A DNA stretch of 64,000 nucleotides from Mermis nigrescens (GCA_036768485.1 JAVLUZ010000142.1:18659735-18723734), one strand, 5' to 3'; numbered from the stretch's first letter, positions 43,101-53,722 are shown. The notes: generated by a model not told the origin, from the letters alone. Numbers and translations: made by a program.

Positions 43101-45414
43101 TTTAGAACGCCAGGAAACTCAATACATAATATTAATAAGTACTACTCCGAACAAATTAAAAAATTATGTTAAAAATGGCTAAAAGCATCAAAAAATACAC
43201 ATCTGTATCCTTCATTGCGCCCAAGTATTTTTTGACGACAGGAGAGCGCGGCCGCCTACCACCCCTCCCAACCACCACCCCCACCACTCCTCTAATTCCG
43301 CCATTGTTACTGTGTGATCGTTTTCCACATAATTACTGCTTTTTCCTCAAAAATTATGCAAAAGAAGCTCCAAAGCTCAGAATCGCCCGCCTGACCCATC
43401 AGCGAAGGGTAATGCCCACACATGGGCACGGGAGGTTTAGGGATTCACGCTTAATTGCTGCGCGGGCCGGATTGTCAAAGCCCGCCCCGCAAGGATGACG
43501 TCATAACTGGAATTTAGAGGCCCGCCCGCTAAAAACCCCACGCTTAAGCTTAGAAACCTGATGAAAATTTAGGCCCGCCCAACAGAAGTGACGTCACTTT
43601 TTTAGTTTTGTAAGCCCGAACCCGTTCCGCGCAGGGCTCTAATTCAGACTCCCCAGAATCTGTTACACCCCCAAAATTTGAGAAACCCTTGAGGATTAAG
43701 TTTTCGGCATGTTCTTAGAATTTTCGCCGGTGTTGACCCCTGCAGAATTTGGCTGCTGCCCATGTATGATAATGCCCTCCTATGTCGTTCGACATCGAAT
43801 TTACGCAAGTTTTCGAGATTTAAGTTGTTTTTCGCACAGTGGTGCCGTAAATTTAGAGTTCTTTTGAAAAGAATTTGTACGAAAAGAGTAAAAAGGGCGA
43901 AAAACACAGTTGAGCACGTGAATAGCTGATTTTACAACCCGTTCTATTACGAAAATCTTGGATCCGTCACATGGCATGCATGATCTTGAGGGTTTGGGAG
44001 ATTCCCACTACCCAGGAAATTTTTCAACTCTCCTAAAATTTGCGATTTTCCGAAAAAAGTCGCAAAATAGACTATTTTTCCTGCACTTTCAGCTATGAAT
44101 TGTTAGCCTTCTGCTCTAGCGCCGCACACTGGGTTTTTTACTATATTATATCCGATTTATTTGAATTCCTTCTGCAATTTTTTATGTTTCCGCATTCTAG
44201 AAATATAAACATCGTCAGAAACGTTAAAAACGATGTTTTTGAAGCAAATTCACCGCTTTTGAGTCTAAAAAGTGACTTAAAATATCACCCTCCCCCAAAA
44301 AAGCTATCCCGACGTTGTGCACATCTGCGGTTGTATATGTGATAAAATCCCAAAATCAGTGCTAACCTGCGATGCTACTGGCCGCGAGCAACGACGTGGA
44401 CCAATTAAAATCGCTGCTGGGAACTGATAAATGAATGACGTTATCGTAGCCGATGTAAACCGCCCAATGCTGAAATTACTCAGTAGGTTACAACCTGCAG
44501 CTGAGCATAATACAAAAGCGACCATGCATGATCTCAGAATGGCTTTCAGACCTCAAATTTTGTAACCCCTTACTGCCACATTTGCCGGTGTTTCAAAAAA
44601 GTTTGTTGGGAACATACTTGATCTTTTTTTCATAAAAACTGGCTGCAAGTTCCAACAGTTTTCGAAAACTTGAAGCATATTTTCGAAGTTTTACGCCCAG
44701 GCCACAAAAATGCCTGTGTACATCTGGTAGCGGGACCCGCCCCCTCTTGCCTAAAAATGGCCGAGCATCCGCACCCAACATTTTGAGCCTTTACACGTCT
44801 AATAAGTAAGCCCTAAATTAATGTACCCACTATCCGCAACACTGAACACAGAAGTTTTGCGTTATCAGAGGATATATACGCAATGAACATGATGATGGAG
44901 CCCATACTGTGGCGAGCTGCAGGGGACAGGGTTGCCAAGTTGGAGGTGTTCCCCAATTTTGAGGGTTTTTTGAGGCCACTGGGAGGTATTTTTTAGCGAT
45001 TAAATTTTTGCGCCTATGCTTAACCATTGGTTGGATGTTTTTTAGGCAGTTTGAGGTTGAAAATGAGTTTTTTGGACAGGAGCACTTGACATCATTTGCA
45101 GGGGACAAGCTTTCTATTTTGACAAAAACAAATAAGCAACTTGTAAAAGCCGCTAAAGAAAGAAGAAAGTTTCTGCCCCAAAACCAACAGTTTTAGTACG
45201 TCTGATCTCATGAGGGGATACCGTATCTTTCATGCATAGGAATTTGAATAGTTTAAGGTTTACTACGTGTTATCTATCCATTTAACACAAAATAACTTAC
45301 AGCAATCAAGCTAGCACTATATATCTCTATCAGATCCCCAATGGTCAAATGGCCTCTCAATTCGTCCACTGTCATAATCGAAGAAGAACGTCCTTTATAA
45401 CGAGATTCTGCCAT
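33943..45414 (-). CDS. LRAT/PLAAT (HRASLS)-like acyltransferase, four exons
   Basis: Coding exons are 45414-45301, 44469-44367, 37255-37052 and 34127-33943 (114, 103, 204 and 185 bp; 606 bp, 201 residues plus stop). All three introns are GT-AG and phases agree (0, 1, 1). The start ATCATGG has a good context. Domains: GDLIEIY near residue 26, HWAVYIG at 39 (first catalytic His), NVIHL at 48-52 (second His), RINNV, and NCEHFASWCRYG with the nucleophile Cys near 130. The C-terminal ~60 residues hold a hydrophobic segment (VGVSVLAACYAAHRL) followed by RRRKR. This is the layout of PLAAT/HRASLS phospholipase A/N-acyltransferases, thiol hydrolases of the LRAT family that act on membrane phospholipids and are often anchored by a C-terminal helix. 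All key residues are present, so it is probably an intact host gene. Substrate is not predictable. Confidence 0.9.
34542..34800 (-). mobile_element. Family B MITE, minus orientation, inserted at the edge of another B copy
   Basis: CATACGTGGGCAGC to CGCCCAGGTGTG. The exact 8-bp duplication GTGTCCAC (34534-34541 and 34801-34808) includes the first three bases of the next B copy. It lies in the third intron of the LRAT-domain gene. Confidence 0.88.
34806..35046 (+). mobile_element. Family B MITE, plus orientation
   Basis: CACACGTAGGCG to CCCACCTATG. Its duplication GTGGTGTC is found at 35047-35054 and, on the left, at 34531-34538, before the other B copy. It was therefore present first and the 34542-34800 copy landed on its left end. 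Confidence 0.85.
35224..35616 (+). mobile_element. Family D hAT-like MITE (393 bp)
   Basis: CAGTGGCGTAGCTATGAAAG to GGCCAGCTACGCCACTG. Flanking 8-mers ATGAAAAA and ATGATAAA differ by one base. It contains a GGCGCTTCGCGCC hairpin at about 35399. A second D copy is at 42270-42791. Confidence 0.8.
36024..36509 (+). mobile_element. Family B MITE nested in an older minus-strand B copy
   Basis: CACACATGGGCG to CCCACCTATG with the exact duplication GTGGTATG (36016-36023 and 36510-36517). The flanks 35943-36023 and 36518-36560 are the two halves of an older B copy in the opposite orientation. It carries the insert 36210-36422. Confidence 0.88.
36210..36422. mobile_element. 213-bp MITE with 33-bp inverted ends and a TGTGTAATG satellite core
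   Basis: The ends GGATCTAGTATACAATTTAC and, inverted, GTAAATTGTATACTAGATCC flank a core of TGTGTAATG-like repeats (36245-36330) that turns into the inverse ACACATTA series (36335-36365). The exact 8-bp duplication is CCATTTTT (36202-36209 and 36423-36430). Confidence 0.85.
37052..37255 (-). CDS. LRAT-domain gene, exon 3
   Basis: Acceptor TTTCACAG|GC, donor TATG|GTAAGA. It encodes the C-terminal half of the domain with CRINNV, a helix rich in Val and Glu, and NCEHFASWCRYG. The open frame continues past the donor to a stop inside the intron. Confidence 0.92.
37584..38888 (+). mobile_element. Family C long non-autonomous element (1.3 kb)
   Basis: CAGTGGCGGATCTAGGATTT at the left; TTAAATTCGCCCTTG at the right. 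The 8-bp flanks CTCATTAA and CTCAATAA differ at one base. The interior contains a family A block with three GGCGCGAAGCGCC hairpins (38459, 38551, 38741) and a nested Merlin-like MITE. It lies in intron 2 of the LRAT-domain gene. No transposase. Confidence 0.75.
38184..38397 (+). mobile_element. Merlin-like MITE keeping a transposase fragment
   Basis: Ends GGATCTTTTGCATTATCT and GATAATGCAAAAGATCC. Duplications GTGTACTT and GTGTATTT differ by one base. The plus strand at about 38248-38302 reads DPVTGAHTQRVESMWGKA, which resembles the conserved PETGxHTxxIExxW motif of IS1595/ISXO2-type and Merlin transposases. It looks like an internally deleted derivative of an autonomous Merlin. Confidence 0.75.
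39267..39635 (+). mobile_element. Family B MITE expanded by an internal tandem array
   Basis: CACACGTGGGCG to CCCACCTATG with the exact duplication GTTATACC (39259-39266 and 39636-39643). At 39307-39427 the motif AGTTGGAATGCCCCC is repeated about six times with variable C-runs, lengthening this copy by over 100 bp compared with other B copies. Apparent reading frames here come from the array. Confidence 0.9.
39644..40661. other. No gene recognised
   Basis: A family C right end (CTAAATCCGCCACCGG) lies at about 39922-39937, its left partner not found. The rest is AT-rich intronic sequence of the LRAT-domain gene, with short open frames only. Confidence 0.4.
40662..40828 (+). mobile_element. 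Family I hAT-like MITE, copy 1 (167 bp)
   Basis: CAGGCACGTAGCTGG to GGGCTACGTGCCTG; flanks TACCCTCC and TAACCTCC differ by one base. The interior contains GGGGGGTCCGGGGTCC and AACGTGCAAAAAGTCGTATT. Confidence 0.85.
40829..42269. other. Family L fragment and unassigned intronic sequence
   Basis: 40833-41100 resembles family L (ACAGCTATAAAAGATACACC). The 114-codon frame at 41473-41817 has no recognisable motif and lies between repeat words, so I do not call it a gene. The sequence is intron 2 of the LRAT-domain gene. Confidence 0.4.
42270..42791 (+). mobile_element. Family D hAT-like element, copy 2 (522 bp)
   Basis: CAGCAATGTAGCTATGGGGA to GGCCAGCTACGTGCCTG; 8-mers TGTATAAC and TATATAAC differ by one base. 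It shares ACAAATATTTTTTACAAGGG-like and GGGCGCCTCGCGCC segments with 35224-35616. Confidence 0.78.
42820..43306 (+). mobile_element. Family C hAT-like element (~487 bp)
   Basis: Left end GAGTGGCGGATCCAGGATTT, right end CTAATTCCGCCATTG. The flanks TTACTGCA and TTACTGTG share six of eight bases. The interior matches 29900-30240. Confidence 0.65.
43417..43768 (+). mobile_element. Family B MITE with an inner insertion
   Basis: CACACATGGGCACG to CCCATGTATG; duplications GTAATGCC and ATAATGCC differ by one base. The inner block 43445-43645, bounded by TAATTGCTGCGCGGGCC and CCGCGCAGGGCTCTAATT, has its own inverted GCGCGG ends and two TGACGTCA-like words. Confidence 0.75.
44367..44469 (-). CDS. LRAT-domain gene, exon 2
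   Basis: Acceptor TTTCAG|CAT, donor GCAG|GTTAGC. It encodes HWAVYIGYDNVIHL and a short linker, carrying both catalytic histidines. It ends in phase 1. A longer open frame in another phase over the same bases is not the coding one. Confidence 0.9.
45301..45414 (-). CDS. LRAT-domain gene, exon 1
   Basis: ATG at 45414; 38 codons including TIGDLIEIYSASLIA. The donor is GCT|GTAAGTTA, phase 0. GDLIEI is the usual opening strand of LRAT domains. Upstream untranslated exons, if any, are not visible. Confidence 0.88.
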
Positions 45415-46354
45415 GATTTTCAAAGAATAAGCCAGTCAACTTTAGACCTGCGCAATTTCTTAGCAAATAAGTGAGCCAGCCAGTAAACTCTGAATGAAAG
45501 CCTGTTTTAAAAAAACTAAATGAACAAAACGGATGCCTAAAAAATTACTACTCGCTCTCAAAATTGATCCATCGGAGTCCAAGGAAATAAGTGATAGCCA
45601 TACCCAGGCCCGTATCCAGGATTATATTTCTGAAGGGGGCGCCAAAGATTTCGAGGTCAAATATCTTGAGAACCATTAGGAGATGGGCAAAAATAAAGGC
45701 ATTTTTTGAGCATATCTCAACGAGCTCTATGCAATGGTCAAAAAATTTCAAGCAAAAAATTTCAAATTTTCTAACTTTATTCTATACTGATATTGCACAA
45801 ATATATGAATTTGAACAATCTACACAACTGATGTCTCATCATTTGATCGACGAATAATTTCCTAACTTCTGTCTTTGTAATTAATCTTTGTCATTTACAA
45901 AGAAAAACAATACTGAAAATGAATTATTCAGAAGACAAAAACTATACATAAACGATAAATCCGGCGTGAAGCGCCAAAAAATTTAGAGTTTACTAGCTCG
46001 AAAGTACGCTGAAAACCTGTGTTGGTTGGTGTTTTACCTACTTTTGAGAATTTTTCATTTTTTCTCCTTTGGAGGACTCCTTGTGAGTTTCAAAACTTAT
46101 TTTTCATTTACGGGGGCCGGCCCACCTGGAGTATCACTATGGCTGGTGCACATCTTACTTTTGTTTGTGCGGTTACTTAGCTTGCAGCAAACTCGAACAG
46201 TCTCGCATTTTCGCAGATTTTTAAAGTTTTTGCATGCGCTGGTTACATTTATGACATTTTTAAAGCAAAATCTTCAACACAATAGTGAGTAAATTACCTT
46301 AAATGTGATAAAAGCGAGTTGGGGGACTTTGACTGGAGCGGGGTAGGGTAACCA

Positions 46355-46650
46355 ATGTCTTAGGCTCAGTTAGATGCAGGCACGTAGCTGGCCCTCCTAT
46401 TTTGGAAGGACCAACACCAATTTTGGGGGTCTAAGCCTAGAATAGCACAAAAATAACGTGTAAAAAGTCATATTTTTCCGGTTTTTCTGAATTTTGGGGG
46501 GTCCGGACCCCCAGTCCCCCCACAGCTACTTGCCTGGTTATGTGCATTCACATTGATGCCAGCACATGGGCTAAGCCTGAGATAAATGAAGCGAAAATTG
46601 CGGAGTGAGCGAAGCGAGCAGAGGCAATTTTGCTCCATACATGCCTTGCT
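46355..46650. repeat. Family J palindromic repeat holding a family I copy
   Basis: Words ACCAATGTCTTAGGCT and GTGCATTCACATTGATGCCAGC also occur, inverted, at 52270-52440. The core has GCGAAAATTGCGGAGTGAGC and repeated GCGAGC. Family I (46377-46536) interrupts it. Confidence 0.55.
46377..46536 (+). mobile_element. Family I hAT-like MITE, copy 2 (160 bp)
   Basis: CAGGCACGTAGCTGG to CAGCTACTTGCCTG; flanks GTTAGATG and GTTATGTG agree at six of eight positions. It is very similar to 40662-40828. Confidence 0.78.
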
Positions 46651-47381
46651 CCATATCAATATTAACTGATTCCATCCATACATGCACACAGAGAGGTGAA
46701 TGGGTATACTTTCCACAGCTTTAGTGAGAAGCAACCTGACAGTTACTATCTAGCAATATTAGCTGTCAGAACGGTTTCTGTGTGACAAAGGTACCTAGTA
46801 ATAGTAACAAAATTTCTTGATCAATTTCTCAATTTTTTAGAGTTGAATGCAGACAAAGTGGAATAAAAACGCTTCATTAAAAATACCCTTTACCACAAAA
46901 GCATTTTAAAGGCTATTTTGACGATTTTCATCATTGTTTGAATAGCTGAAAATTGTGAGCACCACTGTTTCCTTTTTAGCGCAGTGCATACAAAAGTGGC
47001 CGCTCGCAAAAGGAAATTTTTGGATATTTGCGCAATGCGCAAAATAAAAATTCAGACCATCAAAAATAAGAAAAATGAAGAGAAATAGATGAGAGAATGA
47101 TTGAAGAAGTTGAAGTGAAGTAAAACTTTCTTTAAGTGTTGTTCCAAGTCATTTAACATTTTATTACTATCATCACAGCACATAACTACTGGTGCATTCT
47201 TCACCAATGTTATAGCAGCCATGAGAAGCATTTTTTAACCAAACATGATAAGCACTGGTATAGTCGTTTGTCTGATAATCATCAACATTGAGCTTCAAGC
47301 GAACTAATGAGTCCAGTGTCTTGACTTAGAGCCAACAATGTACAATGTTAAGCCTCGTTCTCTCGTGCATGAAAGTTGTAC

Positions 47382-47962
47382 AAAATGACGCTCATTAAAG
47401 TATTCATTCCGGAAGTAGAATGCAGAAGGTGGATCATACATAGAGGCACATAAAAATATGCGTAAGTAAGTCAGTTTTGCATCGCCTGTATATGTGACAT
47501 GCTACAGCATCTAACAAAAATGATCAGATAAATATTTATAATCTTATGCTAGTATATTGATATTGCATTTTAGTTTCAAAGCATTACATATTTTATTGCG
47601 CAAGTCCAATGCTCTCCATTAGAGGCTGCGCAAATGGGGGTGGCACTAGAGAAGCCTGGTGAGCACTAACTTTATTGTTTTGGATTCCTGAGATTCTACC
47701 CTCTGCCAATTCTGATCTTCTGCATCAATGATTCCATCGAAATAGCTCAAGGAAGATTCGCAAAACAGCATTTTATAGATATATAAATCTCTTTTACAAT
47801 CAGAGACTGGCTCAGCTTGGACGCTACACAAGCAGTCTTCAAATAAAAAAGATAATAAATATTTGTTAGGTCATTCTGTGCAATTAATTTACTGTAATTT
47901 TCACAAAATCCTTGATTCAAATTTGAAAAATAATAAGTATGATTTCGCCTGCTTTCAATTTT
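47382..47962 (-). CDS. Unrecognised multi-exon gene or gene remnant
   Basis: Three coding-like exons are proposed: 47962-47893 (acceptor CTTTTTAG), 47836-47700 and 47501-47382. The first intron is 56 bp, GTAAAT to TTGAAG, with a CTAAC branch-like word. Joining keeps the frame (70 + 137 = 207 bp). The exons carry a Cys-rich start (GFCENY, CLCSVQAEPVSDC) and later YDPPSAFYFRNEYFNERHF. Further open pieces continue to about 47050 in shifting frames (VRLKLNVDDYQTNDYTSAYH; NKMLNDLEQHLKKVL). I recognise no family. Upstream exons would be displaced by the 47983-48653 element. It may be a live gene with more small introns or a pseudogene. Confidence 0.4.
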
Positions 47963-47982
47963 CTAAAAAGGATAAGCAAATC

Positions 47983-48653
47983 ACCGTTTTTTCCACTTTG
48001 TGGTCTATATGTCGACCAAAATTTTGGGAAATGTAAAAAATTTTGGGCTTGGCATTTGTGGAAAATTTTTGTAATGTTAAAATGCGTTTTAGAGAAGTGA
48101 AACTTCAAACTTTTTGGCATTAAGTGCCAAATTTATTTAATTCTTACTTTTTTATTTATCTTTAAGCCATGCACAACAATTGCAGCATTTTTATCGATAA
48201 TCTGGTATAGAACTTCACTACAATTGAAAATCATTATCTTCTGCACGGATCTGCTTAGTTTTGTAATGCAGAATGCGTTTTAGAAGCTGAAATAGTTTTC
48301 TGGCGCTTGGCGCCATTTATAATTTTTATTGTCAAAAGCGACTTCAGAATTGACTAAAATGCTTCACTGAAGGAAGGAAATTCAAGTTCCAACAGAAATA
48401 ACGTATACTGATTGTGATATTTCTAGTAGAGTGCGAAATTTTTGTACAAAAGGTGCATCAAACACGGCTTTTACAAGTGCTACATACATAGGATTTTCAC
48501 TTAAAAATACTGAACACTGATTTTTTAACACAGGCGCTCTATTTTTAACGTTTTTAGACCTCCGAAAAACGTCCGGAAAAAGGTGAAAAAAGTGGGAAAC
48601 AATTTTGGGTCAGTCGGTCTATAATGTCAACCAAATCACTAGGAAAAAACGGT
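47983..48653. mobile_element. Family R MULE-like element, copy 1 (671 bp)
   Basis: Inverted ends ACCGTTTTTTCC and GGAAAAAACGGT, with an exact 9-bp duplication AAGCAAATC (47974-47982 and 48654-48662). A 9-bp duplication is characteristic of Mutator-like elements. It has GTCGACCAAAATTTTGGG near the left end and a GGCGCTTGGCGCC hairpin at 48303. No transposase. Confidence 0.85.
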
Positions 48654-48669
48654 AAGCAAATCCTTGAAT

Positions 48670-51290
48670 TCAGATTTTCGCTACTCCAAAGCCCTGGGAA
48701 AAATTATCGCATTTTTGCTGTAATCATGACTGTAAATGTCGTGGGAGTGTAGTTCTATTTCTTAAAACTTCTTTTAATGCTATTCAAATTAATCCGCCAC
48801 CTGCTTTGAAGCTTCGGAATTCTAATAAGCGATATTTTTGATTCTGATAGAAAGATCAGATTTATTTTGATTTACCGGACCCCTGATTTTGACCTAGCTT
48901 GTGCTGAAATTTTATGTAGATGTATTGAATGGACTTGTTCTGTTCCATTCCTTTTGTAATCTTAGATTTTAATTTGGCAAAAATTAATCGGCGGAGAAAT
49001 TCGCTTCCTTCTGATAATCATGATACCCCTGTTCTTTGACACACTTTTCGGGCACTGGTTTTACATCAGTTAAAAAAAGAAAATACTCATGATAATAATA
49101 TACTTGATCTTCTCTTTGCATCTGATCGAATTTGTAATGTAAAAGTTGATATTCTTTTCTAATAGTGACCATAATTCTATTATATTCGATTGTCTTTTGA
49201 TGCCAGTCATGAAATCCTATATCATCTTTTTTCAACTTTCGTGAAGCTGATTTTAATGCTCTAGGTCTTGCAATGTCTCAGATTTCTTGGCCTGATCTTT
49301 TTGATTCCTGTTCTAATGTAAATGATATGTACAATTTGTTTGTTGTAGTGCTTCACTCTTTAATTTACACATTTGTCCCCTTGACTCACCCCAACCCCAG
49401 AAATGTAAATATCCCAAACTAATTAAAAGAATGTTAACTAAGAAAGGTATGCTTTGGAAGAAACATGAAATTTAGTGCTCGACTGATAGAAAAATCAAAT
49501 ATAAATCTTTTTGCGGAAAATTGGATGTTGAAATTAAAAATTTCTCTGCTTCTGAAGAAATTAACCTTCTTTCTGACAAAAGTTTAGAATCCGATTATAA
49601 ATTTGTCAATAATCGCTTGAATAATCATCGCTCTTCCACCTCTTCTTCATGACTACAAAATCGTTTCTGATCCTTTAGAAAAGGTACATTTGTTCAATAA
49701 TTACTTTTCTTCTGTTTTTTCTGTTGATAATAATCATCTTCCTTTTAGATCCGATCACTGGTTTTGCATTTCAAACCACTCATTTTGGCGTGCAATTAGT
49801 TTTAAATCGAATAAAGGTTCTTTTTCTAATGGTCCTGATGGACTCTATCATTTTTTCTTGAAAAAACTTTCAAATCATCTTACTGAGCCTTTAGCAAGTA
49901 TCTTTAATGTTTCTTTTAAGTAGCACTATCCCTAATTTATGGAAATGGGCCAATGTAACTCCTGTCTTTAAAAAAGAGCACAGCCTTAGTGAATGATTAC
50001 AAACCGATATCTATTTCCTGCTCATCAAGTAAAATCAAGGGAAAGTTCAATAAACTCAAAAATTATCGATTTTCTCACTACAAACAGACTCTTATCTTTT
50101 TCTCAGTTTGGTTTTCTAAAATCTAAGTCTTGTGAATTACAACTACTTAAATATAAACACAGCTGGACGGTATCTTTGAGCAATAGGACTCCTGTTGATG
50201 TAGCTTACATCGACTTTTCGAATGCTTTTGATAAAATCCCGTTATCTAAGCTTCCATATAAGCTCTCAAAAATATGGAATAGAAGGTCTACTTTTTAATT
50301 GGCTCATTTCCTTTTTACATGGTCGGTCTCAGCATGTTTGTATTGGCAGTTTTTTCTGACTTCAAGCCTGTTGGCAGTGGTGTCTCCCAAGTTAGTTGTA
50401 TTAGTCCTACTTTATTCTTAATTTTTGTAAATGACCTATGTAGCTTGATCAGATGTAGCAAATTTACCTCTTTGCCTAATGATGTCAAAATCTTTGGTCA
50501 ATCTTCTGATTATCATTTAATAGAAAAAGGTCTGGATAATATTTATACTTGGTCTATTGATTGGTAACTTCCTGTTGCTGTGTAAAAATGTACAGTTTTA
50601 CATCTTGGTAAAAATAATCTCAAAACCTTATATTTTTTGAATAATAAAAATATTCCAAATGACATTAGTTCCGCTAGTGATCTGAGTGTTCATTTTTCCC
50701 ATAATCTCAATTGTAAGGAACATTTAAATCAAATGATTAAAAAAAGCTTCTTTCTCATTGTTTTCTAATACACGACGCTTTTTCTTTCTCGTGATAAAGA
50801 TATTTTAGTTAAGGCCTATACTACTTATGTAAGACCCATGCTCAAATTTTCTATTTCTGTATGGAATCCATATTACGCAAATGATATAAATTGTCTTGAA
50901 AACGTTTAAGGTAAATTTTACTAAACGCCTTTTTGGTTTTCATAGCAATTTCCCATATTGAACGCCTGAAGCTTCCTAACTCTACCTTCTTTGAAACTTT
51001 GTCGTCTTCACATATGTCTATGTCTCATGTATCAAATTATTAACGGTTTACCTTGTATTGATGCTAATGAATTTTTCATTTTCAGTTCCAGCATAATTGA
51101 TCTGAAAACCGTCGTAAATTTATGGTACCAGTTGTCCTTTCCAATGCTCACCTCTACTACTTTTCCGAGCGCTACCTGAAAATTTGGAATTCCTTACCTG
51201 ATCAAGTAGTACCGCTTCTCCTCCACGTTTGTTCGTTCAAGAATGAGCTCCTAAACATTCATTTTACAATTTTATCATTGGGGCATACCT
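48670..51290 (+). pseudogene. Jockey/CR1-like LINE, degenerate
   Basis: Endonuclease remnants: RFILIYRTPDFD, LDFNLAKI and DHNSIIF (48850-49200). Reverse transcriptase remnants: NNYFSSVFS and GPDGLYHFFLKKLS (49690-49923), AYIDFSNAFDKI (motif A, about 50205-50240), GSGVSQVSCISPTLFLIFVNDL (motif B region, about 50375-50440) and NDVKIF in place of the usual ADD motif C. C-terminal pieces RLHICLCLMYQIINGL and IWNSLPDQVV follow to about 51290. Many stops and frameshifts make it inactive. No 5' ORF1 was found; a 5' truncation is likely. Confidence 0.85.
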
Positions 51291-51424
51291 AATTGTATCA
51301 CTTCCGTGATCTGTATGTCCTTTTGTTCAGTCACTATTTTATCATGCATTTGTGTTTCATCAAATTTTGTGTATTTTTCTGGCGATAAACATTTTCTTGT
51401 TCTTGTTGTCTTGTCAACCTCAAC

Positions 51425-53392
51425 CAGGGATGGGAAAAACCCAGATTTGAAAATTTTTAATTTTGGGTTTTTGGGTTGTTTTGGGTTTTTTCTGAATTTT
51501 TTGGGTTTTTCAGAGTTTTTTGGGTTTTATTGGGTTTTTTATGGAAATGACAACTAGAGCTACATACAGTAGCTGGAAATACTTCCAAGAGCTGCAAGAC
51601 ACGAAACAAACAAAGAGCTTAACTTTATTCAGCTAATATTGAAATCCAACAACAAAATCGATTGTTCATTGTGACTGCCACATATATGTATGTATCTTTC
51701 TCTTCAATGCTCGGACATTACCAGATTTTAATTCAAAAATGCACTGGATCTCAAAAACAAATTAGGGAATAGGGATGCCATATCAGGCTCGTAATCATTT
51801 TTCTATAAAATTAAATAGCACACTTACAAGAATGTTTAGAAATGATCGAATATACATCTTGAAAAAAACTTCATACACTGCTTTGTAATTGACACAAGAA
51901 CATATATGTGACTGTAATTCTACCCAGCTACTCTACAATTTATATCACCTACTATTTATTTCAGTCCATTTGAAAAATTGGTAACCTGTATATAAAAAAG
52001 CCAAAAAAACCACAAAAAAAACCAAAAACCAATGATTTTTGGCACTTATGCAGTTCAGGAGGACAAAAATTTTGAAAATTTTTCTCCCAAAATTACCATT
52101 TTCTGGGATGATTTTCACGCTGATAACGAATCCAGCATTAATTTTTGATTTCAGACAAAATTTGGGTGAAATTATGAATTTTGTCATTTTTTGTAAAAAA
52201 TTTCAAGAAAATTTTTCAAGGTATTTTTCAGTTTTCAATCTGTGCGACAGCAGTTGCTTGCGGATTCAGATTAGTGCCAGACATAGGCTAAGCCTAAGGC
52301 ATAAATGGAGCGAAAATTGCTCCACTCCCTTCACTCGCTCCGCAATATTTGCTCCATTTATCTAAAGCTTAGCCCATGCGCTGGCATCAATGTGAATGCA
52401 CATAAACTAAGCCTAAGCCTAAGACATTGGTAACCCCGCTTAGTCCCCGACGCTTTGGAGTAAATTAAATGGAAGGCAAACTTATAGTATTGGGGACCGG
52501 CCACACAGTCCGTTTTTGGGGCGGAGCTTTGTTACAGAAAGGAAGTCATGATTGCTCAGATGAATAAGTGGTCTACTGCGTATTCTCACACACAAAGTAA
52601 ACAAAACGTAGGGCTTAATAATTTATGACCGGTAAAGTAATAGCTACTTCAGTAATAGTAACTACTTTTAAAGCCAAAAATCCTTTGCAGTGGTTTCAAT
52701 TGCATTCCATGCAATGGACTCTAGTAGTCTGATCAAAGAATCGGCTAAACTGAGTGGATATGTCTCAATAAGTCCAAAGTGGAGGTCGAAATAGACGGTT
52801 CTCAAGGGCAGTTTCATTTAGGGCACTAAAATTTCGCCAACAAAGTTTTTATATGTCTGAACAATCATGGCCTACCTACAAGTACCTTCTATAACGAAGC
52901 TACTCCCCAAAAAAGAACCATGCGGCCGGTCCCCAATACTATAACTTTGCCAAATGGGATTACTTACTGGCATGCAAAATTAATCCAGAATTTTCAAAAA
53001 CAAGATGGTAAAATTTCTTGAAATTATTGAAAAAATACAAAACGTGATTTTTAACCCGAATTCTGTCGAAAATAAAAAGAATGCTAAATCCGTCATCAGC
53101 ATGAAAGATTAATCTAGAATGTGCAAGAATACAAAGGATAATTTTTTTTTTAATTTTTCAAAAAATGACAAAAAAAACTGATTTTTCACCAAAATTTTGT
53201 CTGAAATCAAAAGTGAAAGCTGGATTTGATATCAGGATACAAAAGTACCGCAGAAAAGGGTAATTTTGGAAGGAAAATATTATCAAAAGTTTTGTCCCCT
53301 CAACTACGTAATTGCCTGAATTTTGCACCCAAAAAACCCACAAAAAAACCCAAAAAAACCCATATTCAAAAAACCCAGCCTTGCCAACCCTG
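51425..53392. mobile_element. Family Q hAT-like element with GGGTTTTTT-rich ends (1.97 kb)
   Basis: Starts CAGGGATGGGAAAAACCC and ends CTTGCCAACCCTG. Flanks ACCTCAAC and ACCTTAAC are an 8-bp duplication with one difference. Near the left end is a GGGTTTTTTGGGTTTT array, mirrored by AAAAAACCCAC near the right. A family J palindrome lies at 52270-52440. Open frames inside are not recognisable as transposase. Confidence 0.75.
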
Positions 53393-53567
53393 ACCTTAAC
53401 CAATCGACTAACACTGGTAAATTTTGATAAAGAATGCAAGGTGTTTGTAATGTTTTGCATTGGTATACCTGGCCTAGGCTTAATATCATGGACTAACCAA
53501 AATATTGAGACATTAGCCATTTGTACGGCCATGCATGCGGCTGGCTTAGCCCTCGGTCTATTCAAAC

Positions 53568-53700
53568 CAGGGTTGCCAGGTCAAACTTTCAAAAACTACC
53601 AAAACTATTCAAAAACGCCAAAAAACTATTCTGGAGGCTCCGAAAAACTACTACCCTGTGGTTAAGCATAAGGACCCATACTACCAAATGTCTTCAAAAA
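53568..53700 (+). mobile_element. CAGGGTTGCCA-type hAT end
   Basis: CAGGGTTGCCAGGTCAAAC followed by AAAAACTACCAAAAC repeats. It resembles the ends of the 54618-60031 element and the sequence at 44925. No partner end was found nearby. Confidence 0.45.
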
Positions 53701-53722
53701 CTAAGGATATGGAAGTAAGACC

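Noticed and set aside
44593..44781. 62-codon minus-strand frame in intron 1 of the LRAT-domain gene
   Set aside because: Initially considered as an upstream LRAT exon, but exon 1 at 45301-45414 joins exon 2 in phase and supplies the GDLIEI strand.
44830..44930. Histidine-rich minus-strand reading with a VYI word near the LRAT-domain exons
   Set aside because: It looked like a duplicate of exon 2 (HWAVYIG) but lacks the second His and hits a stop; the similarity is too short.
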